42,764 nucleotides of DNA, from the NCBI GenBank assembly GCA_944322945.1, contig CALUQN010000023.1, forward strand, positions 1 to 42,764, read 5' to 3'. Position numbers and translations under genes: made by a program. Origin of the DNA: Candidatus Gastranaerophilales bacterium. GTDB taxonomy: Bacteria; Cyanobacteriota; Vampirovibrionia; Gastranaerophilales; Gastranaerophilaceae. This document shows positions 7,617 to 16,934 of this stretch, piece by piece. The notes below the pieces were generated by a model that saw nothing but the letters and a program-made list of their open reading frames with translations, did no database searches and was not told the DNA's origin. How positions within the stretch are numbered: position 1 is the stretch's first letter; each line of letters opens with the position of its first letter.

Positions 7617-8753
7617 ATGGCAGATTACTACGAAATACTGGGAGTATCAAAAGATGCCTCAAAAGATGAAATAAAATCAGCTTTCAGACGGAAAGCCAGA
7701 GAACTTCACCCCGATGTAAACAAAGCACCGGATGCGGAAGAAAGATTTAAGGAGCTGGGCAAAGCCTACGAAACACTTTCCGATGACAACAAGCGTGCTA
7801 CATATGACAGATACGGTGAAGACGGTTTGAAAAACGCCGGATTTGATACAGGCGGTCCGTTCGCGGGCGGATTTGGAGATTTAAACGATATATTTGAATC
7901 ATTTTTCGGCGGGTTCGGCGGATTTGGTTTTGGCGGCGGACGCCACGACCCTAACGCGCCTGTGCCGGGTGATGATTTAAGAACTGATATTGAAATAACA
8001 TTTGAAGAAGCGGCTTTCGGGGTGACACACGAACTTGAATTTACTCATCTTGAAAATTGTCCTGAATGCGGCGGCACCGGTGCTGAAAAAGGTTCGCAAC
8101 CGGTTACCTGTCCGACCTGTCATGGTTCCGGTCAGGTGCAAACTGTGACAAGAACACCTTTAGGCTCATTTTCACAGATTACGGTCTGCCCGGACTGCCA
8201 CGGAACAGGAAAGAAAATTACTAACCTTTGTAAAGCTTGCAAAGGTTCCGGCAAGGTTGAAAAGGAAAAGAAAATTGAAATAAAAATTCCGGCAGGGGTT
8301 GACAATTTGTCAAAAATTCGTGTCGCGCAGGAAGGTGACGCCGGTATAAACGGCGGCAGAGCAGGTGATTTGTATGTAGTCCTGCACGTCAAGCCGTCAG
8401 AATACTTCAAGCGCGACGGTCTTACGGTATTTTCACAGCTGGAAATCTCTCCCGCGCAGGCTGTTCTCGGGGATGAAGTTGCAGTCAAAACTCTTGACGG
8501 AGAAAAGACTATCCAGATTAATGCAGGCACCCAAAACGGCAGTACAGTGAAAATTAAAGGCGCAGGCATGCCGGTAATTTCAAGACCCTCACAAAGAGGT
8601 GATCAGGTTGTTATCGTCAATGTCAAAATTCCGACAAGCCTTTCTGACGAAGAAAAACAGCTATACAAACGTTTATATGAAATAAACACCAATAAAAAAT
8701 ACGAACAAACATCCATTCTGGATAAAGTAAAAGGAGTTTTTAATAATGCGTAA
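7617..8753 (+). CDS. dnaJ: DnaJ (Hsp40) chaperone
   Basis: This is a 378-residue class I J-protein with all expected parts. The J-domain (1-70) holds HPD at 31-33. A Gly/Phe-rich region spans about 75-108. The cysteine-rich zinc domain has four CxxCxGxG motifs (148-155, 165-172, 191-198, 205-212). Two C-terminal substrate-binding beta domains follow. It stimulates DnaK ATPase and delivers unfolded clients. Length matches the family. The stop overlaps the start of the beta-propeller gene by 8 bp (ATG at 8746 inside AATAATGCGTAA), implying translational coupling, which is unusual for a dnaJ. Confidence 0.98.
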   Translation: MADYYEILGVSKDASKDEIKSAFRRKARELHPDVNKAPDAEERFKELGKAYETLSDDNKRATYDRYGEDGLKNAGFDTGGPFAGGFGDLNDIFESFFGGFGGFGFGGGRHDPNAPVPGDDLRTDIEITFEEAAFGVTHELEFTHLENCPECGGTGAEKGSQPVTCPTCHGSGQVQTVTRTPLGSFSQITVCPDCHGTGKKITNLCKACKGSGKVEKEKKIEIKIPAGVDNLSKIRVAQEGDAGINGGRAGDLYVVLHVKPSEYFKRDGLTVFSQLEISPAQAVLGDEVAVKTLDGEKTIQINAGTQNGSTVKIKGAGMPVISRPSQRGDQVVIVNVKIPTSLSDEEKQLYKRLYEINTNKKYEQTSILDKVKGVFNNA

Positions 8754-10194
8754 AATCCTGCTTTCAATATGTCTGTTGTCATCGCTGACGATTTTTGCAC
8801 CGCAAAATGCACAGGCACAAAAGGTTCCGGATAAAATCGAAAATTACGTAGAAAAAATATTCCCTAAAACAAATTTTCGTTTTGACGGCGTGATAATTCT
8901 TCCCGATAACACAATATACCTGCCTCTTTTTCCGGCAGCACTTGACGAAAACAAAGAGGAGCTTGATATAAAAGCTACAATCCCTGCCGCAAAAACTCTA
9001 AAAGATAAACCGGATGTTGTAATTTTTAACAATGACTTTGTATTGATGAGAGTTATAGAAGAAAAAGGCGGCAAAAGAACGCTTGCAAAAATGGATACTC
9101 TCCCGAATGAAGTGAGAACAGGGCTTCTCCCGCAGGATATGCTTATCCCGAAAGGGCTTGTCCTGCCGGAAAACCTCAAAATAATCATAGGCAACCTTGA
9201 TATTTCTCTTGCACAGCAGGATGATTTGAAAACGGCAATCAAAAAAACGGCATCCGATAATACATTCAAACCGCTTTCTACCCTGCCGGAACTCAAGGAT
9301 AAAACTTTATACATAGCAACCTGCTACAACAAAAACATTCAGGTTGTAAATCAGGAAAACAAAACGCCGGATTACGCGCTGTTGCAAAAACATATTCCTA
9401 TATCAATAAAAGGTACTCCGGACGGGAAATTTCTGCTAGTTACATCTTACGATAAAAAAACTGTCGATGTAATTTCGCTGGTTGATGACCAGGTGATAAA
9501 GCGGATAGAATTTTCATCCCAGCCTGAAGAAATTCTGATTGATAAAGAAAATAATATTGCATACATCTCCAGCCCGCTTTCGCACAGTATTTTTATCGTT
9601 AACTTACAGACCATGACTTTGAGCAAACAAATCAAAGTTAACGGAATGTGCGAAAAATTAACGCTCTCTGACGACGGCAAAAAATTGTTCTACTTTGACA
9701 AAAATACCCACGAAATCTGGGGAATAGAGCTTGACAACCGTTATCTGCTGAAAGATGTCGGCAAGTTTCCGAATGTTTCTAAAATAGTGCTTGCAAATAA
9801 TAAGGTTTATATCGCAAGCAGAACTAAAAGCCGCCTTGCAATAGTAGATTATGATACAATAGGGCTTATCGCAGAGATTGATATAACGGAAAAACCTATA
9901 GATATGGTTGTATCAGGCGATAACTTATTTATACTCGGTGCAACACAGAATGTAATTCAGGTTCTTGATGTGCAGACTGATATGATAACAGACAGCATCT
10001 ATTTGAATACAAAAGGTTTTTCAACAAAAATTTCACCTATAGAAGGAACTGACCTGGCACTTGTAACTGATACGACTGCCGGTATGTATTCCGTATTGAA
10101 TATGAAAACTAAACAGGTTATAAAAACCAATCCGCTGGAAACCCCTGTCAGCTCCGTTGTTGTTATTGATAAGGTGCAGAAGATAAACAAATGA
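8746..10194 (+). CDS. Secreted YncE/YVTN-type beta-propeller protein
   Basis: This 482-residue protein has a Sec signal peptide ([17 protein letters not shown], then likely cleavage after AQA near residue 24). An N-terminal domain of about 150 residues is unrecognised. A repeated beta-propeller then begins near residue 190, with blades of the type [40 protein letters not shown] and DGKKLFYFD. These match the YVTN/YncE family, which usually acts as an extracytoplasmic scaffold or binding platform. No catalytic residues stand out. A strong AAAGGAG ribosome site lies inside dnaJ. It overlaps dnaJ by 8 bp and the methyltransferase by 4 bp, so all four genes probably form one operon. Why a surface propeller travels with chaperones is unclear. 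Confidence 0.75.
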   Translation: MRKILLSICLLSSLTIFAPQNAQAQKVPDKIENYVEKIFPKTNFRFDGVIILPDNTIYLPLFPAALDENKEELDIKATIPAAKTLKDKPDVVIFNNDFVLMRVIEEKGGKRTLAKMDTLPNEVRTGLLPQDMLIPKGLVLPENLKIIIGNLDISLAQQDDLKTAIKKTASDNTFKPLSTLPELKDKTLYIATCYNKNIQVVNQENKTPDYALLQKHIPISIKGTPDGKFLLVTSYDKKTVDVISLVDDQVIKRIEFSSQPEEILIDKENNIAYISSPLSHSIFIVNLQTMTLSKQIKVNGMCEKLTLSDDGKKLFYFDKNTHEIWGIELDNRYLLKDVGKFPNVSKIVLANNKVYIASRTKSRLAIVDYDTIGLIAEIDITEKPIDMVVSGDNLFILGATQNVIQVLDVQTDMITDSIYLNTKGFSTKISPIEGTDLALVTDTTAGMYSVLNMKTKQVIKTNPLETPVSSVVVIDKVQKINK

Positions 10195-10760
10195 TAGAAA
10201 AATTTGACGCAACAACAATAGAAGTCCTCACTGAACTGGAAAAAACACAGCATCAATTTTGGAATATATCACGCGTAACAGCTGAATTTTTGACCGTTCT
10301 AATCAAATCCATAAACGCCCAAAATGCGATAGAAGTCGGAACTTCAAACGGATATTCCGGAATATGGATAGCCAAAGCGCTAAAAGAAACCGGCGGACAC
10401 TTGACGACGATTGAATTTTGGGACAAGAGACTTGATGTTGCAAAAGAAAATTTTAAAAAATGCGGGGTCGCTGATATTATAACAACATTAAAAGGTTCTG
10501 CGTGTGAACTTTTGGAGAGCCTGCCTGAGGATTTTAAGGTTGATTTTGCGTTTGTAGACGCAAACAAATCAGAATACACAAAATATTATGAACTTATAGA
10601 CAAACACCTGACACAGGGCGGTATAATCGCCTGTGACAATGTTCTTTCGCACGAAGCAAAATGCAAGCCGTTTATAGATGCGATAAATTCAAACCCGAAT
10701 TATGAAAATGTTGTTTTGCCTCTTCCTGCCGGATTATCAGTTGCAAAAAAACTCCGCTAG
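10191..10760 (+). CDS. O-methyltransferase, class I (Methyltransf_3 / COMT-like)
   Basis: This compact 189-residue protein has the SAM-binding motif AIEVGTSNGYSGIWIAKAL, the acidic loop TTIEFWDKRLDVAKEN, the metal-binding-type motif DFAFVDANKSEYTKYYEL and the closing ACDNVLSHEAK. Family members methylate catechol-type hydroxyls using a divalent metal; the FVDA(N)K and CDN residues that bind metal and substrate are present. The start overlaps the preceding stop in the pattern ATGA, typical of coupling. It converges on nusB with a 52-bp gap that holds no convincing terminator. The physiological substrate is unknown. Confidence 0.82.
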   Translation: MIEKFDATTIEVLTELEKTQHQFWNISRVTAEFLTVLIKSINAQNAIEVGTSNGYSGIWIAKALKETGGHLTTIEFWDKRLDVAKENFKKCGVADIITTLKGSACELLESLPEDFKVDFAFVDANKSEYTKYYELIDKHLTQGGIIACDNVLSHEAKCKPFIDAINSNPNYENVVLPLPAGLSVAKKLR

Positions 10761-10812
10761 TTTCTCATATTAACGGCAGCCGCCGGTATTTGAAAAACAT
10801 CCGCCGGTTTTA

Positions 10813-11475
10813 TTATGCGTGTAATCCGTTTTCCAGAATAACTTTCGCAAGGATTCCGTTGATAAATGAGGCGCTGTCATCAGTTGAATATTTTTTAGCC
10901 AATTCTAGCGCTTCGTCAACGACAACCTTCATCGGCGCATCCTTGATGTATAAAAGTTCAACGATAGCTATTCTTAAAATATCTTTGTCCATTTTGACAA
11001 GTCTGTCAAAATCCCAGCCTTTTGAATACTTTTTAATCAAGCCGTCAACTGCTTCATGATTTTTTTGGAAAAATTCAGCGATAGTCACAGCGTAATTTTT
11101 CACTTCATTTTGGGATTCAAGAGTTGCAAATTCCGCAATCTCTAAAGCCAACAATGCTTTTTCCGCTATTTCCAGCATATCATCTATCTTTGAAGACAAA
11201 TCAGATGTCATCGGGAGCGGCACCGGAACGTTAGCAACCCCTAACGGACGGTTGAGATTTGTTTCGTGTTCAGCTTCATAGGTATCTATTTTTTCCTTTA
11301 AATCAATAAGTGAACCGAGTGTTAGTTTAAGTTCATCGCTTGCGTTGCTTGTCAAAATTCTGACTGATTTAAGGATTATATTTTCTAAATCTTGTTTGGA
11401 GTAATTCGTAATCTTTTTATCAAACTGTGAAAACAGTATAAATGCTAATTCTCTTGCTGCTCTGCGCGCTTGCAT
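10813..11475 (-). CDS. nusB: Transcription antitermination protein NusB
   Basis: This is a 220-residue NusB, which pairs with NusE (S10) at boxA to support rRNA antitermination. The N-terminus MQARRAARELAFILFSQFD matches the RNA-binding first helix, and the C-terminal half (LVKMDKDILRIAIVELLYI, then DEALELAKKYSTDDSASFINGIL) is the classic all-helical signature. Many NusB proteins are 130-160 residues. The extra length, an insert around residues 40-110, resembles the longer cyanobacterial version. It lies 57 bp downstream of the TPR gene on the same strand and may share its transcript. Confidence 0.9.
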   Translation of the reverse strand: MQARRAARELAFILFSQFDKKITNYSKQDLENIILKSVRILTSNASDELKLTLGSLIDLKEKIDTYEAEHETNLNRPLGVANVPVPLPMTSDLSSKIDDMLEIAEKALLALEIAEFATLESQNEVKNYAVTIAEFFQKNHEAVDGLIKKYSKGWDFDRLVKMDKDILRIAIVELLYIKDAPMKVVVDEALELAKKYSTDDSASFINGILAKVILENGLHA

Positions 11476-11532
11476 GGTTTTCCTCTTTTTCTTTTAAGTT
11501 TTATACAAGTTTAATTTAACATGAAAAATTTT

Positions 11533-13299
11533 CTAAGACAACGCCCGAATCATCTCATGAGCTTCTTCACATTCAGGGAAAATTTCAACGGCTTTTTCCA
11601 GATGTTGGAGCGCCATTTCAATATCTCCGAGTTTTTCGTAACACTTTGCACAGCTGACAAGCACGTTCACATTCATCGGACTTTTATCAAGAATGCTTCT
11701 GAATATTGTAACAGCCTGCTTGTAGTCTTCCAGTTCATAATAGCAGAGAGCTAAAAGGTTTTTGGTATCGCTGTCAGGCTCCATTTCGTAAGATTTTACG
11801 AGGAAAATTTTAGCGTCCTCGTATTCACCGCGCAAAAATCTTATCCTGCCTGCTATGTAGAGCAAAAACGGATCTTGCGGAAGATGTGCCATTGCTGTGT
11901 TGATTTCTTCAAGTGCTTTATCAAAGTCTTTAAACTGAATTTTATTCAACGCGGAGAACGCCATTGCTTTGTAATTGTCCGGCTGTTTTTCCAGAACCTT
12001 TTGATAGTATTCATCTGACTCTTTAAAACTGCTTGTGGCATGCAGATAGTTTGCGTACTCAAACATCATATCAGGATTTTCCGGTTCACATTTGAGGGCT
12101 GTTTCAAACTCGTCTTTTGCATAGTCAAACAGTCTGCGCCCCAGATAAATTACCCCTAAATCTTTATGCGCCGGAGCAAATTCAGGGTTTAATTCAATTA
12201 CTTTTTTCAAGATTTTTTCTGCTTTGTCCATATCGTTTGTAAGAACACAAATATGCGCATAGTCATAATAAATTTCCTGCGAGACGCTGCCCTGTCTTAC
12301 AAGTTTTTCGTAAATTTCTTTTGCATGCAAAGGCTGGTTAACTTTCAGATACAAATTTGCAAGTTTCAATGACATATTGACTGATTTAGGATTAAGTGTT
12401 ACAAGCCGTGTCAAAATACCTATTGCATAGTGAAGTTCGCCGGTCTGTTCGTACGCGCACGCCAGATTGTATTGAAAATTCGGTTTTTCCGGATGGGCTG
12501 TTGCAAGTTTTTTATAATGTTTTATTGCATCCTCTAACATTCCGCCCTTAAATTCCGAAAGCGCCATTGCAATTATGTAACTTTCCTGCGGTTCAATATC
12601 ATAAGCTTTTTGGAAATATTCAATAGCTTCTTTGTGCTTTTCTTTGATTTGCAAAATAGAACCTATATTGTAGTATGTGATTGAATTATCAGGTTCAAGT
12701 TCACTTGCTTTTTTAAAGTTTTCGTAAGCTTTTTCAAGATTTCCCATTGTTACGTAAGAGGTTCCGAGGTTGTTGTAAAGCTGGGAGTGATTCGGATTTA
12801 ATTCAAGCGCTTTTTCAAGAAATTCTATACTTTCTTCATACTTTTTCAATGACATGCAGGCTGTACCGATTATGTAATAAACCGCGTAGTCATCCTGCAC
12901 AAATTCAAGCGCCTTTTTTCCGAATTCAATAGCCTTTTCCGCCTCGCCGGATTTCACATACACAACACAAAGATTTTTGTATGCGTCAACGTAGTTTTCT
13001 CTAAGACGGATAACCTCCTGATAAGCTGCTTTTGCGTGGAGAAAATCCTCCATATTGTCATAGCAGTTTGCAAGATAAAACCAGCTTGAGGCATCATCGG
13101 GTTTATATTTTACAACGGTTTCAAAATCCTTTCTGCCGTCATCAAACTTTTCAAGATTTACATTGCACAATCCTGAAAGCTTGATGGCTTCTATATTTCT
13201 CTCATCTTTCTGTAATAATTTTTTCAGAGCCTTCTGTGCTTCTTCAAATTTTTTATCGCTTATAAGTGCGTTTATTTCGTCTAAAGTCATCTTTTCCAT
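11533..13299 (-). CDS. Large TPR-repeat protein
   Basis: The 588 residues from the chosen start consist almost entirely of tetratricopeptide repeats of about 34 residues (roughly sixteen). Examples are PDDASSWFYLANCYDNMEDF, NHSQLYNNLGTSYVTMGNLE and PDNSITYYNIGSILQIKEKH. There is no signal peptide or second domain, so it is probably a cytosolic protein-interaction scaffold; targets are unknown. An upstream extension to 13413 is open, but the ATG at 13299 is preferred. A consensus promoter (13306-13335) ends 6 nt before it, which would make the extension untranscribed and the mRNA leaderless. A second ATG lies at 13290. nusB follows downstream. Confidence 0.85.
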   Translation of the reverse strand: MEKMTLDEINALISDKKFEEAQKALKKLLQKDERNIEAIKLSGLCNVNLEKFDDGRKDFETVVKYKPDDASSWFYLANCYDNMEDFLHAKAAYQEVIRLRENYVDAYKNLCVVYVKSGEAEKAIEFGKKALEFVQDDYAVYYIIGTACMSLKKYEESIEFLEKALELNPNHSQLYNNLGTSYVTMGNLEKAYENFKKASELEPDNSITYYNIGSILQIKEKHKEAIEYFQKAYDIEPQESYIIAMALSEFKGGMLEDAIKHYKKLATAHPEKPNFQYNLACAYEQTGELHYAIGILTRLVTLNPKSVNMSLKLANLYLKVNQPLHAKEIYEKLVRQGSVSQEIYYDYAHICVLTNDMDKAEKILKKVIELNPEFAPAHKDLGVIYLGRRLFDYAKDEFETALKCEPENPDMMFEYANYLHATSSFKESDEYYQKVLEKQPDNYKAMAFSALNKIQFKDFDKALEEINTAMAHLPQDPFLLYIAGRIRFLRGEYEDAKIFLVKSYEMEPDSDTKNLLALCYYELEDYKQAVTIFRSILDKSPMNVNVLVSCAKCYEKLGDIEMALQHLEKAVEIFPECEEAHEMIRALS

Positions 13300-13305
13300 A
13301 CCCCG

Positions 13306-13335
13306 ATTATACATTAAAAAAATATTTTTGTACAA
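13306..13335 (-). promoter_or_regulatory. Promoter of the TPR gene, predicted leaderless
   Basis: On the minus strand: TTGTAC (13335-13330), an 18-bp spacer, then TATAAT (13311-13306). Six nucleotides (CGGGGT) separate it from the ATG at 13299, placing the predicted transcription start at the A of the start codon. Confidence 0.6.
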
Positions 13336-13343
13336 AACACGGG

Positions 13344-13373
13344 TGGACAGATTTGGCAGGTGCGTGGTATAAT
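13344..13373 (+). promoter_or_regulatory. Promoter of the 220-aa gene
   Basis: TGGACA (13344-13349), an 18-bp spacer and an extended -10, TGG-TATAAT (13365-13373). It is divergent from the TPR promoter; the two -35 boxes are only 8 bp apart, so the polymerases probably compete. The transcript has a leader of about 50 nt with AAGGA at 13421-13425. Confidence 0.6.
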
Positions 13374-13431
13374 AAGTTGTCACACACTCAACAAAGACCG
13401 CCCCTTGTTCCAAATTCAGAAAGGAACAAAA

Positions 13432-14094
13432 ATGGGCAAAAAAAGTAAATACCCCGCATTCTCTAACGGTTCTGTTTCCGTGAACGGGCAGACTATTGCA
13501 ACCACCAGCCAGAACGGAAATACCATAAATTCCAACTACAATATGTCTGATACTGAAAAAGATTTATACAATTACATACAGGATTCTTTTTCAGATTCTT
13601 TGAAAAATGTGAATGTATTTGACGATGAGACCAAGAAAGATTTGCAGTCGCAGGTAGATGCTTATACAAACAAAGGGCTTGACATAATCAATGATACTTA
13701 CACGCCGATGATAAATGACTTGAAAAACGATATAGCATCCAGATTTGGCAACTTTGACAATTCGGTATTTATGGACAATTTAAACTCAATAGAAAGCAGC
13801 CGCGCTGATGCTATGAATTCACTTGCGCAAGATGTTATGACGCAGCAGTCAAACCTGATTAACGACGAATTATCAAGGCGTTATAATTACTTGAATCTCC
13901 TGAGCGGAACTCAAAACCAAATGATAAATAATATTTTGAGCTATCTGGGGGCTGCAATGCAGAACAGTTCTGCCGGAAACTCCTACAATCAGGCAAGCTA
14001 CAACGCGACAAATGGCGGAAGTGGCGGCTCTTCATTCGATTTTACAAACCTTTTATCCACACTCGGACAGGCATTTTTAAAGAGCAGATTTTAA
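13432..14094 (+). CDS. Unrecognised 220-residue protein, Asn/Ser/Gln-rich, possibly phage-derived
   Basis: I do not recognise this family. The start at 13432 (MGKKSKYPAF) follows AAGGA with a 6-nt gap; an in-frame extension to 13360 overlaps the -10 box and is unlikely. After a Ser/Thr/Asn-rich N-terminus, residues about 40-160 are helical. They contain a segment (ASRFGNFDNSVFMDNLNSIE) of the kind seen in some phage virion proteins, where small residues plus a G-x-x-NS turn separate helices. The C-terminus is Gly/Ser/Asn-rich and ends FDFTNLLSTLGQAFLKSRF. There is no signal peptide, membrane helix or cysteine. It is monocistronic, with its own promoter and a strong terminator. A phage structural origin is a guess based on composition only. 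Confidence 0.6.
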   Translation: MGKKSKYPAFSNGSVSVNGQTIATTSQNGNTINSNYNMSDTEKDLYNYIQDSFSDSLKNVNVFDDETKKDLQSQVDAYTNKGLDIINDTYTPMINDLKNDIASRFGNFDNSVFMDNLNSIESSRADAMNSLAQDVMTQQSNLINDELSRRYNYLNLLSGTQNQMINNILSYLGAAMQNSSAGNSYNQASYNATNGGSGGSSFDFTNLLSTLGQAFLKSRF

Positions 14095-14100
14095 ATTGCG

Positions 14101-14123
14101 GCGGGGAAGAAATTCCCCGCTTT
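14101..14123 (+). terminator. Rho-independent terminator
   Basis: Perfect 8-bp stem GCGGGGAA / TTCCCCGC around a GAAA tetraloop (14109-14112), followed by a short TTT. It ends the 220-aa gene. Confidence 0.75.
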
Positions 14124-14187
14124 CACTATCTGTTACAACTTTGAACAGACACAAAACCGAGAGTATATATAGCAAATTGTATAAAGA

Positions 14188-15663
14188 TTATTTTTCAATC
14201 TTTACAATATTTTCCGGCTGATTCAAAAGTTCTTTTGTCAGGACAAAGTCTTCCTGCAGGTTTGCAAGTTTTGGAGACGGAATATTTTTATTCGGGATAT
14301 TCAGCTGGATTTCCGTCGGGATAAACCTAGCATAATTCATGTGATAAACTTTCCCGTCTGCATCTATCATTCGCTGCATTATGTATCTGTGGTAACGCCC
14401 TGTTTCTTTCAAATCTTCAATAACTTTTTTCATCCCGTCATCATATTCAAGCAGGTTAGCTTTTATCCCAAATTCTTCCATAAATTTTTTCATTCTGCCG
14501 GAGGAATTCAGCTCTGTATCTAAATGATTCATTTTGAGAATAAGATTGGCCATTTTTTCATCCATCATATTCTGTGATTTAATATATTTCCGGCTGCCGT
14601 TTAAATCTTGATGGTAAAGCTCTGCCACGCGTTCTATAATATCTTGTGCAAGGTTGCGGAGATTTTTCGGGTTAAATCCGTTTGCGTTTTTAGCTTTGAA
14701 ATCAAAACTGCGAGCAAGTATGTGAAATTTCGGGTTATCAATCAGCGGAGTGAAGGTAAAAAAAGTATTTGCCATATTATCAACATAGCGTGCACGGAGT
14801 CTTTTTGCTTTGTCAAAATCACCGTTTTTGAGCGCCTTTCTTGAGGCGACGTAGGAAGCATTAAAAACATTGAATGAAACATTAAAGGCGTTTAATTTTT
14901 CCATATTTTCGGGGCTTGAAAAGTATTCCGCGTATTTTTCCGCACGCGCCTGCATTTTTGGATTATTGCGGTTCCAGCCGGAGGTGTCAAAGGCTGTACG
15001 TCTGCCGAGTGATTCGTAAAGCTCTGTTGAAAGTTCCGTAAAATCATATACACGTCCTTTTTTATCTTTGATAGCTAAATCCATGCAGTCCGCGTCATAA
15101 AAAAGTTCCGTTGTCTGGGATAACAGGTCATCACGCGTCACGGGGTTGTTCTTTCCGTAAATATCAAGACCTTCAAACCTTTTGCGCAGAGTTTTAAATC
15201 CTCGTGTAATAGCTGTAAAATCTTCCCAGCTCATTTCTCTGTTTTGAGGTTTGGCATCAGCGTAGCAGTGGGCACACATATTTTTACAGCCGCGTTTAAC
15301 CGCTATCACGTGGAGATTTTCACTCAGGTACTGGATTTCTTTCATCGACAAACCTTTGAATACTTTTATTCCGTTTTGCAGACCGTCAATAAATTCCATA
15401 CTGTAATGCCGCAGTAAAAAATTATCCTGCTGGTTTGTTTTTTCAATATATTTTTTTATACTTTTGACCGCAAATTTTGCATGCAGAAATTTTTTGATGT
15501 TGTCAATTTCCTTAAACGGATTTGCTCCAAAACTGACGTTAGCCGGTTTTGAGCTTATGTAATTGCCAGCGGTAAAATAACGCGTGTGTGCCGGTTGAAC
15601 ATTTGCCGGTTTGACTTGTATTTGTGATGTGTTGTTATATGTTTGTACGTTTTGAACTTTCAT
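14188..15663 (-). CDS. Radical-SAM-like protein
   Basis: This 491-residue protein has a CxxxCxxC cluster motif, CKNMCAHC, at residues 126-133, preceded by the hydrophobic strand LHVIAVKRG. That is the arrangement that binds the [4Fe-4S] cluster and SAM in radical-SAM enzymes. Further beta strands (FEGLDIYG, AFNVSFNVFNASY) fit a partial TIM barrel. The N-terminal 50 residues are low-complexity and end in VSFGANP, resembling a short leader also glimpsed in the gene at 21725. No SPASM-type C-terminal cysteine cluster is evident; the last 150 residues are unrecognised. Substrate unknown. A 7-bp inverted repeat TTACGGG/CCCGTAA (15665-15710) lies directly upstream. Confidence 0.65.
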   Translation of the reverse strand: MKVQNVQTYNNTSQIQVKPANVQPAHTRYFTAGNYISSKPANVSFGANPFKEIDNIKKFLHAKFAVKSIKKYIEKTNQQDNFLLRHYSMEFIDGLQNGIKVFKGLSMKEIQYLSENLHVIAVKRGCKNMCAHCYADAKPQNREMSWEDFTAITRGFKTLRKRFEGLDIYGKNNPVTRDDLLSQTTELFYDADCMDLAIKDKKGRVYDFTELSTELYESLGRRTAFDTSGWNRNNPKMQARAEKYAEYFSSPENMEKLNAFNVSFNVFNASYVASRKALKNGDFDKAKRLRARYVDNMANTFFTFTPLIDNPKFHILARSFDFKAKNANGFNPKNLRNLAQDIIERVAELYHQDLNGSRKYIKSQNMMDEKMANLILKMNHLDTELNSSGRMKKFMEEFGIKANLLEYDDGMKKVIEDLKETGRYHRYIMQRMIDADGKVYHMNYARFIPTEIQLNIPNKNIPSPKLANLQEDFVLTKELLNQPENIVKIEK

Positions 15664-15743
15664 TTTACGGGTATTAAATTGCGTGAATTGTGGTTATATA
15701 AAGCCCGTAAAAAATTTTTTTGCTATTTTAGTTTAATATTTTT

Positions 15744-16847
15744 CTATTGTTTAACCGGTAGAAAACAGGCAGCGAGCTTATCTACAGTATTCTTTTTCAA
15801 ATATTTCAACGCCATGCCTGAATATGTTGTTATCAGCATTGTCAAAACAAAGTAGAGATAAGTATTTTGAACAGGGTTATAAATCCAGTAAATATCGTGC
15901 GCTTCTATCATACTCAACGGCAGTTTGTTCATAGAGAGAATTGTTATTGTCATCAAATACATAACAAGCAGGTGATTAGCCATAATGTGATAGGTATTTT
16001 CGCCGATGAGTTTAAGGAATTTAATATCTTTTATGTACTTGTAAGTAACATCAATGAATAGCAGCGAGAACCATATACCGGTCAAACTTGTAAGCACCGG
16101 AACAATAATTTGATCGTCAAACCTTGCCCACACAAGCACGTAACTTAACCCAATACCGTGTTCGGGGTCATAATCTCTGTTAAAATGCCAGAGTATTGCC
16201 TGTAAACAGATTACAAACCCTGCAATTTTGGGTGAAAAAATATTATAATTCCCGCGGATTTTGTTTACGTATAAATGCCCAAGATACACAAAAAACAGAG
16301 AAAACATTATCCTGATTAGGATTAAATTCCCGGCAGAAAGCTCAATCACCTTGGACAGCGGAATAGCGGAAAACCCGAGGATTGTATAGAAAATCCCTCT
16401 AACGATTTCACTTCTGTTCCGGAAAAACTTCTGGCAGAAGAGAAAAGCAATCATCGTCATAAATAATTGCGGAACAAACCACATCGGGCAGGACAAATCA
16501 AATTGATGCCCGTTCAAAAACGGAGTGATGAAAAAGTTTTTCCAGCTTAATTCCATCCCCCAGAATTTGCCGGTGTATTTTGCAATGATTAGGGTGACAA
16601 CCATATAAAACGCCGAATAAAGGTAGTATAAAACCAGCAGACTCTTGATACGTCTTTTGATAAAATCAAAAACAGCGTCAAGATATTTGTCCTTAAACAG
16701 CATACCTGAGATAAAAAAGAACAAAGAGAGTTGGAACGAATACGGCGGAAACATTCCGAACAGTGAAAATTCCAGATGTCCGGAAACAACGAGTGTAATC
16801 GCCAAACATTTCAAGAGATTTATTTTGTCTGAAAAAACTTTATCCAT
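15744..16847 (-). CDS. Acyltransferase 3 family integral membrane protein
   Basis: This 367-residue polytopic protein has about ten hydrophobic helices. It opens with INLLKCLAITLVVSGHLEFS, in which the conserved His after helix 1 is the family's catalytic-type residue, and continues with LSLFFFISGMLFKDKY and FIKRRIKSLLVLYY. OafA/NodX-type enzymes of this family transfer acetyl or other acyl groups from the cytoplasm to surface sugars. No C-terminal SGNH domain is fused, so it is the short form. It stands alone between the radical-SAM gene and the restriction-modification cassette. The acceptor glycan is unknown. Two terminal Lys-rich stretches fit the inside-positive rule. Confidence 0.8.
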   Translation of the reverse strand: MDKVFSDKINLLKCLAITLVVSGHLEFSLFGMFPPYSFQLSLFFFISGMLFKDKYLDAVFDFIKRRIKSLLVLYYLYSAFYMVVTLIIAKYTGKFWGMELSWKNFFITPFLNGHQFDLSCPMWFVPQLFMTMIAFLFCQKFFRNRSEIVRGIFYTILGFSAIPLSKVIELSAGNLILIRIMFSLFFVYLGHLYVNKIRGNYNIFSPKIAGFVICLQAILWHFNRDYDPEHGIGLSYVLVWARFDDQIIVPVLTSLTGIWFSLLFIDVTYKYIKDIKFLKLIGENTYHIMANHLLVMYLMTITILSMNKLPLSMIEAHDIYWIYNPVQNTYLYFVLTMLITTYSGMALKYLKKNTVDKLAACFLPVKQ

Positions 16848-16934
16848 AATTTTAATTTAACCTTTGTGATTTGATAATACTTTTATACAATCCGGAAAGC
16901 CACCGGTCACCCGCCCGTCAGGCTATACCGGAAT

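Noticed and set aside
8132-8569. 145-codon minus-strand frame inside dnaJ
   Set aside because: Antisense to a fully conserved dnaJ; no start signals.
10761-10812. Terminator between the O-methyltransferase gene and nusB
   Set aside because: The CCGCCGG strings are direct copies and do not form a convincing stem with a T run.
14188-15663. Peptide-maturase (SPASM) radical-SAM system
   Set aside because: No C-terminal cysteine cluster and no precursor peptide gene alongside.
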